A stretch of 14,581 nt of DNA from JANLQX01 sp031381685 (GTDB lineage: Bacteria > Actinomycetota > Acidimicrobiia > Acidimicrobiales > JANYDT01): contig JANMYF010000116.1 of NCBI GenBank assembly GCA_031381685.1, positions 1 through 14,581 of the forward strand, given 5' to 3'. Below, one piece after another: positions 7,693-14,477 of the stretch. How positions within the stretch are numbered: position 1 is the stretch's first letter; each line of letters starts with the position of its first letter. Below the pieces are notes generated by a model that saw only the letters and a list, made by a program, of their open reading frames with translations, ran no database searches and was not told the origin of the DNA. A program made the translations under genes and the position numbers.

Positions 7693-8928
7693 GTGCTGTC
7701 CACGTACCCCCGTCGCCAAACCCGTCAGATCATGGTCGGCAAGGTCGCCGTCGGTGGCGACGCGCCGATCAGCGTGCAATCGATGACCACCACCAAGACT
7801 GCCGACGTTGAGGCCACGCTGGCGCAGATCTATGCCTTGGCCGCCAACGGGTGCGACATCGTGCGATGCACGTGCAATGAGACCGAAGCGGCGGAGGGGT
7901 TGGCCCAGATCGTCCCACGCTCGCCGATCCCGATCGTCGCCGACATCCACTTCCAGTACAAGCTCGCCCTCGCCGCCCTCGATGCCGGTGTGCACTGCCT
8001 CCGGCTCAATCCGGGCAACATCCGCAAAGCCGATCATGTGAAGATCGTGGCGTCCGAGGCGCGCGACCGAGGTGTGCCGATCCGCATCGGTGTCAACGGC
8101 GGCTCGCTCGACCCCGACATCGAGGCGAAGTACGGCCAGACCCCGCAGGCGCTGGTCGAGTCCGCCAAGCGCGAGCTCGGTTACTTCGAAGAGGTCGGCT
8201 TCGAGGACGTGAAGATCAGCGTAAAGGCGTCGAATCCGGCGCTGATGATCGAGTCGTACCGTCTGCTTGCCGACACGGTGAACTTCCCGTTGCACCTCGG
8301 GGTCACCGAGGCGGGTCCGCTCCCCGGTGGACTCGTCAAGGCCACGGCCGGTATCGCGACGCTTCTTGCGGAAGGCATCGGCGACACGATTCGGTACTCG
8401 CTGACCGCCGACCCAGTCGAAGAGGCGCGTGCCGGCCGTCAGTTGCTCGAGTCGCTCGGTCTGCGGGAGCGTCAGTCGCTCGACCTGATCGCGTGCCCCT
8501 CCTGCGGACGCGCCGAGATCGATGTGATCGGCGTCGCCAATGAGGCCCAGGAGGCGCTCCGGGCGCTCAACGTGCCGATTCAGGTCGCGGTCATGGGATG
8601 CGTCGTGAACGGTCCTGGCGAGGCTGCATCGGCCGACGTGGGGATCGCCGCAGGACGCAAGCGTGGTCACCTGTTCGTGAAGGGCAAGGTGGTCAAGGTC
8701 GTGCCCGAGTCGCAGATGGTAAGCGCGCTTGTTGAATGGGCGCAGCTCGTGGCGTCCGATGGAGTGGATGCCGCGCTCGCCCGCGCCGACTCGGGTGCCG
8801 CCGCCGAGGCCGAGGCCGACCGGCGGCTGCTGCTGGGTGAGCAGGGTGACGACGCGAATCACTCGGTCGCCCGGATCGAGTTGATCAAGAAGCGGGTCGA
8901 AGGCAACGACGACTCAACGACGCGCTGA
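7693..8928 (+). CDS. ispG: 4-hydroxy-3-methylbut-2-en-1-yl diphosphate synthase (IspG/GcpE)
   Basis: IspG is the 4Fe-4S enzyme that reduces MEcPP to HMBPP, the penultimate MEP-pathway step. From this start it has 411 residues. N-terminal TIM-barrel motifs include RRQTRQIMVGKVAVG, ISVQSMTTTKT, VADIHFQ, RLNPGNI and IRIGVNGGSLD. The C-terminal cluster domain has CPSCGR (first two Cys ligands) and MGCVVNGPGEA (third Cys and the Glu ligand), with the same spacing as E. coli Cys270, Cys273, Cys305 and Glu312. The GTG at 7693 was chosen because family homology begins only a few residues later. The frame is open from GTG 7627, which would add 22 unconserved residues. The stretch before 7693 (CATGATGGAGGT) could be a too-close ribosome binding site or a -10 for a leaderless message. 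Confidence 0.95.
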   Translation: MLSTYPRRQTRQIMVGKVAVGGDAPISVQSMTTTKTADVEATLAQIYALAANGCDIVRCTCNETEAAEGLAQIVPRSPIPIVADIHFQYKLALAALDAGVHCLRLNPGNIRKADHVKIVASEARDRGVPIRIGVNGGSLDPDIEAKYGQTPQALVESAKRELGYFEEVGFEDVKISVKASNPALMIESYRLLADTVNFPLHLGVTEAGPLPGGLVKATAGIATLLAEGIGDTIRYSLTADPVEEARAGRQLLESLGLRERQSLDLIACPSCGRAEIDVIGVANEAQEALRALNVPIQVAVMGCVVNGPGEAASADVGIAAGRKRGHLFVKGKVVKVVPESQMVSALVEWAQLVASDGVDAALARADSGAAAEAEADRRLLLGEQGDDANHSVARIELIKKRVEGNDDSTTR

Positions 8929-8959
8929 ACCGTGGGCTACATCGCCGCGGAGTGACGAG

Positions 8960-9643
8960 ATGGCGAGGACCGACTGGAATCCGGTGCTTGCCGCCGAATT
9001 GAGCAAGCCCTACTGGGCGGACCTGCAGACGTTCGTCGCCGCAGAACGTGCCGCGGGACCGGTGTTCCCGGCGAAGGACGAGGTGTTCGCGGCGCTGCAC
9101 CTCACGTCGTTCGCCGACGTGAAGGTTGTGATTCTCGGTCAGGATCCGTACCACGGACCTGGCCAGGCGCACGGGCTGTGCTTCTCGGTGCGCCCGCCCA
9201 CGTCACCGCCTCCGTCGTTGGTCAACGTGTTCAAGGAACTCGATGCCGACGTGGGGGTTCCCCGGCCGCCGCACGGAGACCTGACGGCCTGGGCCCGTCA
9301 GGGAGTACTGCTTCTGAACACGACGCTCACCGTTCGCGCCCACCAGGCGAACTCGCATCAGGGTCGAGGGTGGGAGACCTTCACCGACGCGGTGATCGGC
9401 GCCGTCGCGGCGAAGCCCGAGCGGGTCGTGTTCGTGCTCTGGGGAGCGTCGGCCCGGAAGAAGAAGGCGCTCATCGCTGGTGCCGGTGGGGGCGGCAAGC
9501 TTGGCCACGCAGTCATCGAGTCGGCCCATCCGTCTCCGCTGTCCGCCCACAACGGGTTCCTGGGCAGCCGACCGTTCAGTCGGATCAACGACGCGCTGAG
9601 CGAAGCGGGCCGGGAGCCCATCGACTGGAGGCTGGGGCGGTGA
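8960..9643 (+). CDS. ung: Uracil-DNA glycosylase, family 1
   Basis: Ung removes uracil from DNA after cytosine deamination or dUMP misincorporation, starting base-excision repair. At 227 residues the length is normal. Motif A GQDPYHG (60-66) contains the catalytic base Asp62. The uracil-stacking Phe75 lies in GLCFSV, and LLLNTTLTV carries the uracil-recognising Asn120. Motif B HPSPLSAHNGFLG (190-202) carries catalytic His190 and the DNA-intercalating loop. GGAG (8949-8952), seven bases ahead, supports the ATG. The gene follows ispG by 31 bases on the same strand and converges with the minus-strand membrane gene 24 bases beyond its stop. All catalytic residues are present. Confidence 0.98.
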   Translation: MARTDWNPVLAAELSKPYWADLQTFVAAERAAGPVFPAKDEVFAALHLTSFADVKVVILGQDPYHGPGQAHGLCFSVRPPTSPPPSLVNVFKELDADVGVPRPPHGDLTAWARQGVLLLNTTLTVRAHQANSHQGRGWETFTDAVIGAVAAKPERVVFVLWGASARKKKALIAGAGGGGKLGHAVIESAHPSPLSAHNGFLGSRPFSRINDALSEAGREPIDWRLGR

Positions 9644-9667
9644 GTCCACGCTTTCCGCAAAGGTGCG

Positions 9668-10381
9668 CTACCCGGCGAGGAGGAGGGCACCGACGCCCAC
9701 CAGCGTGGCGAGCACAGCGAAGACTGCCGATGGAATGGTGCGCCGTTGCGGCGCTGACACCGCGGCGATGCCCGCCACGGTGAGGGCGACGCCGAGCGAG
9801 AGCCAGAGTCCGACCGTGACGCTCGTGTCCGGTCCGTTGCGCCAGCGGAACGCGGTGCCGGCGCTACGGAGGCCGACAGTGATCGTCAGCGCGCTGAGCA
9901 GCGTGGCGACCATGGCGACGATGAGATCCCGCTCGCGTCTGACGGAAGCCGCCGCGAGCACGATCACCACGAGAAGGCCGAACAACGTTGACGCCAGGCT
10001 GAGGTCGAGGGGCAGGCGGCGGTTGGGGAAATCCGTCCAGCGTGCCGCGCCGGTCGAGCGTGCCCCTGTCGCCGAGGGTAGGAACTGCCCGACGATCAGC
10101 GCAACGGCAGCGAGCGCCGACAGTGGGCGTCGAGGGGGGGTGACATCGGTGAAGAGCAGGACGACTGCGGCGAGCACCGGTATGACGGTGCCGGGCAGCC
10201 CGAGCAGACCCACCGATTCCTGGGCATCGAGGACGCGGCCGCCGACCGTTAGGTAGCCCGTCCCGTTATCGATAAGTGTGCGTACGATGCCGAGCGCGGC
10301 GGCGGAAACGGAGGCCAGGACCACGGCAACGACCGGCACCGATCGACGCGCGCCTTCCACTTCGCCGGTCTCGTCCGTCAC
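9668..10381 (-). CDS. Multi-pass membrane protein of unknown function
   Basis: I do not recognise this 237-residue protein. About seven hydrophobic segments are visible (roughly 14-36, 57-78, 86-105, 125-147, 153-171, 187-210, 215-236), joined by short loops. The loop at 106-124 (GARSTGAARWTDFPNRR) is the longest hydrophilic one. There are no cysteines or obvious catalytic motifs. The alternation of long Ala/Val/Leu-rich helices with Arg-rich turns argues for a real coding strand; the overlapping plus-strand frames are Arg/Pro/Ser-rich shadows. The start is GTG with no clear ribosome binding site. It lies 61 bases downstream of the rhomboid-like gene on the same strand, so the two may be co-transcribed. 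Confidence 0.75.
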   Translation of the reverse strand: MTDETGEVEGARRSVPVVAVVLASVSAAALGIVRTLIDNGTGYLTVGGRVLDAQESVGLLGLPGTVIPVLAAVVLLFTDVTPPRRPLSALAAVALIVGQFLPSATGARSTGAARWTDFPNRRLPLDLSLASTLFGLLVVIVLAAASVRRERDLIVAMVATLLSALTITVGLRSAGTAFRWRNGPDTSVTVGLWLSLGVALTVAGIAAVSAPQRRTIPSAVFAVLATLVGVGALLLAG

Positions 10382-10442
10382 GGGCGATCAACAGGTTGCG
10401 GGCTCATCTCGGCCGGTCGCGCGGGCCCGGAAGCGCGGCCAG

Positions 10443-11405
10443 TCACTCGGAACTGCGGTCGCGCAGTGTCCGGCTCGCCTGCTCGAGGACCGCCCGCTCG
10501 TCTTCGGTCAGGCTGTTGAGACCCGTCGCGGCAACCTTGTCCAGCACCCGGTCGACGTCGGCCTGGGAGAGCGGGCCGGTGCGCGGGAGTCGTGGACCGG
10601 CGTCGGCCGCCGTTGTCGCGGTGCCGGTGCCCTTCTCGCCCCAGGGGCCGGCGACGACGGATCCGTCGCCATCTCGGCCTTTGCGGCCGCGGCCGGCCTT
10701 CGGAGCCCGAGCCCGGTTGCCGCCGGAGGTCGGCCGCTTCGTTCGGTTGTTGGGCCCGCCGAGTAGTGGCGGAATAGCCACACGCGGGACCCACGGGACC
10801 TCCGAGCCCCAGCCGTAGCCCCGGAGCAACAGCAGCGCCGTGGCGATGGCCCCGATCATGACGAGAAGGAGTTCGGATTCGCGGTCACCGAGGTATTGGA
10901 GAACGTCGAGGCCGACGAAGACCAACGCGATCACCCACACCGGTATCCCGAAGAAGAACGGCATTCGCGGGTTTTCGGCGGCGAAGGCGCAGAAGACGGC
11001 GAGCACCACGAACCGCAGTCCGCCGACGGGTACGTTCACGGCCAGGGCGAGCAGGGTGGTGACGACGGCGATCGTCACCAAGAACTTGGTGAAGCGGGCC
11101 CGTCCGAAGAGACGTTCGACCTCGCGGCCCGTGAACCAGAAAAACGCCAGGGTGAACGCGGCTCCGATGTCGGGCCGGGTGGCGAACGGCCAGGTGACGA
11201 GCCGCCAGACCTCACCGTCGGTGACCAACGGCCGGAACAGGATCAGTCGGGCGAAGAACGCGTTGCTGACCGCATAGATGAACATGACAAAGACGTTCAA
11301 CGCGATCACGAACACGGTGGTGGTCACGTCGATCGAACCGACCCGGAACCAGGGGTCATCCTCAGCTCGGCGCTTCGGGACGTAGATCGGGAATCGTCGT
11401 GCCAC
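10443..11405 (-). CDS. Rhomboid-fold membrane protein, apparently lacking the protease dyad
   Basis: The 320-residue product has about six hydrophobic segments in residues 26-196. The first loop carries GEVWRLVTWPF, matching the conserved WR motif of rhomboid and derlin proteins, and FTGREVERLFGRARF follows as in rhomboids. Where an active rhomboid has GxSG in helix 4, this one reads RFVVLAVFCAFAAENPR with no serine; the last membrane segment (177-196) has no histidine. It is therefore probably a pseudoprotease. A basic linker (220-246) leads to a C-terminal helical motif VDRVLDKVAATGLNSLTEDE resembling the tail of many bacterial rhomboid-family proteins. GTG 11405 is chosen because it lies just after a TAGGGT -10-like element; the frame stays open to 11702, but that part overlaps the divergent carboxylase gene. 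Confidence 0.82.
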   Translation of the reverse strand: MARRFPIYVPKRRAEDDPWFRVGSIDVTTTVFVIALNVFVMFIYAVSNAFFARLILFRPLVTDGEVWRLVTWPFATRPDIGAAFTLAFFWFTGREVERLFGRARFTKFLVTIAVVTTLLALAVNVPVGGLRFVVLAVFCAFAAENPRMPFFFGIPVWVIALVFVGLDVLQYLGDRESELLLVMIGAIATALLLLRGYGWGSEVPWVPRVAIPPLLGGPNNRTKRPTSGGNRARAPKAGRGRKGRDGDGSVVAGPWGEKGTGTATTAADAGPRLPRTGPLSQADVDRVLDKVAATGLNSLTEDERAVLEQASRTLRDRSSE

Positions 11406-11412
11406 GCATCCC

Positions 11413-11418
11413 ACCCTA
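11413..11418 (-). promoter_or_regulatory. -10-like element of the rhomboid-like gene (leaderless)
   Basis: Read on the minus strand, TAGGGT fits TANNNT and ends seven bases before the GTG at 11405. That places transcription start at or next to the start codon, as in leaderless actinobacterial mRNAs. No clear -35 is seen and no ribosome binding site is present. Confidence 0.4.
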
Positions 11419-11457
11419 CCGATAGCTGCGAATGTGCCGGAGTCGACCGTCTCGGAA

Positions 11458-11463
11458 TACCGT
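11458..11463 (+). promoter_or_regulatory. -10-like element of the carboxylase gene (leaderless)
   Basis: TACCGT fits TANNNT and ends seven bases before the ATG at 11471, so transcription would begin at about the start codon. This supports ATG 11471 over the in-frame ATG at 11432, which lies upstream of this element. Confidence 0.4.
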
Positions 11464-11470
11464 GCAGGCC

Positions 11471-13315
11471 ATGTCGGGTGATGCACTGGGGTCCATGGGG
11501 TTGCGAGCGCCGATGCTGGGAACGGTGGTGTCCATCGAACTGGGGGTGGGGGCGGTTGTCCGGTCCGGGGTGACGCTGGTCGTGCTCGACGCCATGAAGA
11601 TGGAGCACCCGATCGATGCTCCGTTCGACGGAGTGATCGCCCAGGTCCTGGTGTCCGTCGGCGAAACGGTCGAAGAGGGTCAGCTCCTCGTCGTGGTGTC
11701 ACCGCAGGTCCTTGCCGTTTCGACGGCTGTCGCCGACGCCGTTGTCGACCCCACCGCGGTGCGGGCCGACCTGGCGGCCGTGCTCGGCCGTCAGGCCCGG
11801 ACGCTCGATGCGGCCCGTCCGGACTCGGTCGCCCGGCGCCGTCGCACGTCTCAGCGAACGGCGCGCGAGAACATCGCCGATCTGATCGATCCCGGCTCGT
11901 TCGTCGAATACGGGTCCCTCGCGATCGCCGCGCAGCGTCGGCGTCGGAGCATCGAGGACCTGATCGAGAAGACCCCGGCCGACGGATTGGTGGGCGGTAT
12001 GGCGTCGATCAACGCCGACCTGTTCGGTCCGGAAGCTTCGCGGTGCGTGGTGGTGTCCTACGACTTCACCGTGCTCGCCGGCACGCAGGGGCTCAACAAT
12101 CATCGCAAGAAGGACCGGCTGTTCACGTTGGCCGCCCAGCAGCGGCTGCCACTGGTGCTCTTCGCCGAAGGCGGCGGTGGCCGACCGGGCGATACCGATG
12201 GCGTCCAGTTCGCCGGTCTCGATGGTCCGGCGTTTGCGCTCTACGGCCGGCTGAGCGGGTTGGTCCCGCTGATCGCGATCGTAAGTGGACGTTGTTTCGC
12301 GGGGAATGCCGCGCTCGCAGGGTGCAGCGACGTCATCATCGCAACCCGCGATGCAAATCTCGGAATGGCAGGACCGGCGATGATCGAAGGCGGCGGGCTC
12401 GGGGTGTTCGCCCCCGAGGAGATCGGGCCGATGGACGTGCAGGTGGCTAACGGTGTCGTGGATGTTCTCGTCGACGACGAGGCCGCGGCAGTTGCGGTGG
12501 CCAAACGATATCTGGCCTACTTCCAGGGATCGGTTTCGGATTGGTCGTGCGCTGATCAGGAGTTGCTCCGCGGAGTCATCCCGGAGAACCGTCTGCGCGC
12601 GTATGACATTCGTCGTGTGGTCGATCTGCTGGCGGACGAAGGCTCTGTGCTGGAGCTTCGCCGGGGCTTCGGTCGAGGTATGGTCACGTCCCTCGCACGT
12701 ATCGAGGGCCGGTCGATCGGGATCGTCGCCAACGACCCGTCGCACCTCGCGGGGGCGATCGACTCCGACAACGCCGACAAGGCCGCCCGTTTCCTGCAGC
12801 TCTGCGATGCCCATGACCTACCCGTGCTGTTCCTCTGCGATACGCCGGGGATCATGGTCGGCCCCGACGCCGAGGCCACGGCCCTGGTGCGCCACGCGGC
12901 CCGGCTCTTCGTCACCGCGGGCAGCCTCACCGTGCCGTTCTTCACGATCGTGCTGCGCAAGGGCTACGGCCTCGGGGCGATGACGATGGCCGGAGGCGGG
13001 TTCCACGAGACGATGTTCACGGTGTCGTGGCCGACGGGGGAGTTCGGCGGGATGGGGCTGGAGGGCGCCGTCCGGCTCGGCTACCGCAACGAGCTCGCCG
13101 CCATCGAGGACGTTGCCGAGCGCGACCGGGTGTTCGAGGAGATGGTCGACCGGATGTACCAGCAGGGCAAGGGGCTGTCGGCGGCAATGCACTTCGAGAT
13201 CGACGACGTGATCGACCCCGCCGAGTCCCGCCGCCTCATCGTCGCGGCCCTGCGCAGTGCCCCGGCGCCGGCCCCTCGAACCGGCAAGAAACGCCCCTTC
13301 GTCGACACCTGGTAG
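11471..13315 (+). CDS. Biotin carrier-carboxyltransferase fusion of an acyl-CoA carboxylase
   Basis: The 614-residue protein starts with a biotinyl domain (about residues 10-78) whose AMKMEHPI carries the lysine expected to be biotinylated (Lys43). Residues about 120-610 form a complete PccB/AccD-type carboxyltransferase. The N-lobe has TARENIADLIDPGSFVEYG, GTQGLNNHRKKDR, FAEGGGGRPGD and GRCFAGNAALAG. The C-lobe has LCDTPGIMVG and RKGYGLGAMTMAGGG, whose backbones normally form the oxyanion holes. It should transfer CO2 from carboxybiotin to an acyl-CoA. A biotin carboxylase partner is needed and is not in this window. Substrate cannot be read from sequence: acetyl-, propionyl- or longer acyl-CoA are all possible. 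Carrier-then-transferase on one chain without carboxylase is less usual than BC-BCCP plus separate CT. Confidence 0.9.
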   Translation: MSGDALGSMGLRAPMLGTVVSIELGVGAVVRSGVTLVVLDAMKMEHPIDAPFDGVIAQVLVSVGETVEEGQLLVVVSPQVLAVSTAVADAVVDPTAVRADLAAVLGRQARTLDAARPDSVARRRRTSQRTARENIADLIDPGSFVEYGSLAIAAQRRRRSIEDLIEKTPADGLVGGMASINADLFGPEASRCVVVSYDFTVLAGTQGLNNHRKKDRLFTLAAQQRLPLVLFAEGGGGRPGDTDGVQFAGLDGPAFALYGRLSGLVPLIAIVSGRCFAGNAALAGCSDVIIATRDANLGMAGPAMIEGGGLGVFAPEEIGPMDVQVANGVVDVLVDDEAAAVAVAKRYLAYFQGSVSDWSCADQELLRGVIPENRLRAYDIRRVVDLLADEGSVLELRRGFGRGMVTSLARIEGRSIGIVANDPSHLAGAIDSDNADKAARFLQLCDAHDLPVLFLCDTPGIMVGPDAEATALVRHAARLFVTAGSLTVPFFTIVLRKGYGLGAMTMAGGGFHETMFTVSWPTGEFGGMGLEGAVRLGYRNELAAIEDVAERDRVFEEMVDRMYQQGKGLSAAMHFEIDDVIDPAESRRLIVAALRSAPAPAPRTGKKRPFVDTW

Positions 13316-13343
13316 GCCCTTGCCCCTCCCGGCGCAGCACCAC

Positions 13344-13469
13344 CTCCGCCGCAGATCAGGCCGCCCCCGCCGCAGATCGGCCTCCGCTCGCCGCACATTG
13401 TCGGTTTTTCCCCAGTTCAGGGCCGGTTTCGACCGATGTGCGGCACAGCAGGGGCGATGTGCGGCGGTG
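13344..13469. repeat. Five copies of GCCGCASATY on a strict 21-bp pitch, in two opposed groups
   Basis: GCCGCAGATC occurs at 13348-13357 and 13369-13378, and GCCGCACATT at 13390-13399. The inverted form GATGTGCGGC occurs at 13435-13444 and 13456-13465. Within both groups successive copies start exactly 21 bases apart. Aligned in one orientation, most copies also share a C-rich preceding tetramer and a following GG. Copy three and copy four form an 11-bp inverted repeat (13390-13400 with 13434-13444, one wobble) enclosing 33 bases. A 21-bp spacing is two helical turns, as expected for protein sites on one face of DNA. The function is unknown. Confidence 0.7.
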
Positions 13470-13556
13470 GAGCCAGCCCTCACGCCCAGACGTCGCCGCA
13501 GGGACCGTTGCCCGCCGCGCGAGAGCAGCGTGTGCCCGGCAGAACGGCTGGTCGGC

Positions 13557-13562
13557 TAGCCT
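13557..13562 (+). promoter_or_regulatory. Possible -10 element for rimP-nusA
   Basis: TAGCCT within GGCTAGCCT fits TANNNT. Transcription from about 13569 would give a leader of about 135 bases that includes the terminator at 13591-13622. No good -35 is visible. Confidence 0.35.
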
Positions 13563-13572
13563 CTCTCAACCG

Positions 13573-13622
13573 CTTTTCGGTCCGCTGGCCAAAGGTGTGG
13601 GCGTTTCGTCCACGCCTTTTTT
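13573..13622 (+). terminator. Intrinsic terminator in the rimP leader, with overlapping upstream hairpin
   Basis: AAAGGTGTGG (13591-13600) pairs with CCACGCCTTT (13610-13619; one G-U pair) around a 9-base loop and runs into six T residues (13617-13622). This is the only canonical intrinsic terminator I see in the window. Just upstream, CTTT-TC-GGTC (13573-13582) can pair with GGCCAAAG (13587-13594). That hairpin shares AAAG with the terminator's 5' arm, so the two folds compete. The position between a -10-like element and the rimP start suggests an attenuator; termination of read-through from the carboxylase gene is the alternative. Confidence 0.7.
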
Positions 13623-13703
13623 GTTCCCCGGACCGTGAATCGGCGTCGTTTCCGCAGTTCAACCTACCGACAACCGCATCCGCCTCGAAAGGAGCACAGT
13701 CCA

Positions 13704-14477
13704 ATGACCTCTCCCACCGCGGCCGTGTTAGCGCTCCTCGAAGCCCCCCTGGCCGACGCCCATTTCGAGCTCGTCGACGTGGATTGCACGGGAATCGGCA
13801 CCGCTGCCGCGGCCGTCCGGGTGTTCGTCGAACTTGCCCAGGATCATCCGATCGGCGGACGGATCGACCTCGACGGCGTGGCCGCCGCCACTCGGATCGT
13901 CGACGAGATCCTCGATGCCGATGACGACGTGGTTCCGGGTCGCTACACCCTCGAAGTGTCCAGCCCTGGCCTCGAACGGCCGTTGCGTACCCCTGCGCAC
14001 TTCCGCCGGGCGATCGGATCGACCATCACGGTCAAGACGGTTGCCGGCATCCCCGGCGAACGTCGCATCGAGGGTCGTCTCGACGACGCGTCGATCGACG
14101 CCGACGGAAGCATTCGCATCGCCGGCCGGATCATCGGGTACGCCGAGATCGACAAGGCCCGCCTCGTCGTGAGCTGGGGTCCGCCCCCCAAGCCGGGCAA
14201 AGACGTGAAGGCCAAGCGGGACCCGCACCCGAAGGCCGTTGCCGCCGCGGCCGCCCTTGCCGCCGCCAATGCCGCCGCCGGGATCGTGTCTTGCGCACCG
14301 GCGGACGACGAGGTCGACGATGACGCTGACGGCGATGACGACGAGTTCGACGATGAGCTCGACGAGGCGGATGTCGACTTCGACGACGCCACGGACGATC
14401 TCGATGACGACGCTGACGACGACGAAGACGACCCTGCAGGACCTGGTACCGACGAACACGAAGGAGACGACGTATGA
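13704..14477 (+). CDS. rimP: Ribosome maturation factor RimP with acidic C-terminal tail
   Basis: RimP assists late assembly of the 30S subunit. Residues 1-158 match the two-domain RimP fold: an N-terminal alpha/beta domain (LADAHFELVDVDC, VRVFVELAQD, IDLDGVAAATRIVDEILD), the conserved YTLEVSSPGLERPL, and a C-terminal SH3-like barrel (TITVKT, IEGRLDDAS, IGYAEIDKARLVV). A roughly 100-residue extension follows, Ala/Lys-rich at 165-195 and then extremely acidic: 36 of residues 201-257 are Asp or Glu by hand count. Typical RimP is about 150-170 residues. AAAGGAG (13688-13694), nine bases ahead, fixes the ATG at 13704; the open frame back to 13635 lacks RimP homology. The stop overlaps the nusA start by four bases (ATGA). 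Confidence 0.94.
   Translation: MTSPTAAVLALLEAPLADAHFELVDVDCTGIGTAAAAVRVFVELAQDHPIGGRIDLDGVAAATRIVDEILDADDDVVPGRYTLEVSSPGLERPLRTPAHFRRAIGSTITVKTVAGIPGERRIEGRLDDASIDADGSIRIAGRIIGYAEIDKARLVVSWGPPPKPGKDVKAKRDPHPKAVAAAAALAAANAAAGIVSCAPADDEVDDDADGDDDEFDDELDEADVDFDDATDDLDDDADDDEDDPAGPGTDEHEGDDV

Larger units (their letters stand above)
13316..13703 (+). other. 388-base intergenic region between the carboxylase gene and rimP
   Basis: No credible gene lies here. The left part (13340-13470) holds a 21-bp-phased motif array. The right part (13557-13703) looks like the rimP-nusA promoter and leader with an intrinsic terminator. Open frames crossing it on either strand are low-complexity Gly, Pro or Arg-rich translations of the repeats. 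Confidence 0.7.

Noticed and set aside
6841..8862. 673-residue minus-strand open frame opposite the protease gene and ispG
   Set aside because: It is a shadow of two confidently identified plus-strand genes, with no recognisable motif.
10278..10766. Plus-strand frames opposite the two minus-strand membrane genes
   Set aside because: The minus frames give clear membrane-helix patterns and a rhomboid-like motif, while the plus frames are Arg/Ser/Pro-rich shadows.
11406..11702. N-terminal 99-residue extension of the rhomboid-like frame
   Set aside because: Its Arg/Pro-rich sequence overlaps the biotinyl domain of the divergent gene, and the -10-like element lies downstream of it.
8929..13315. 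Genomic island or recently acquired segment
   Set aside because: There is no integrase, transposase, tRNA or flanking repeat, and base composition looks like the neighbours, so recent transfer is not supported.
13344..13469. CRISPR array
   Set aside because: The repeat core is only 10 bp on a 21-bp pitch, orientation flips midway, and no cas gene is nearby.
13436..13924. 162-residue plus-strand frame beginning in the repeat array
   Set aside because: It runs through the terminator and out of frame into rimP, and its composition is typical of non-coding GC-rich DNA.
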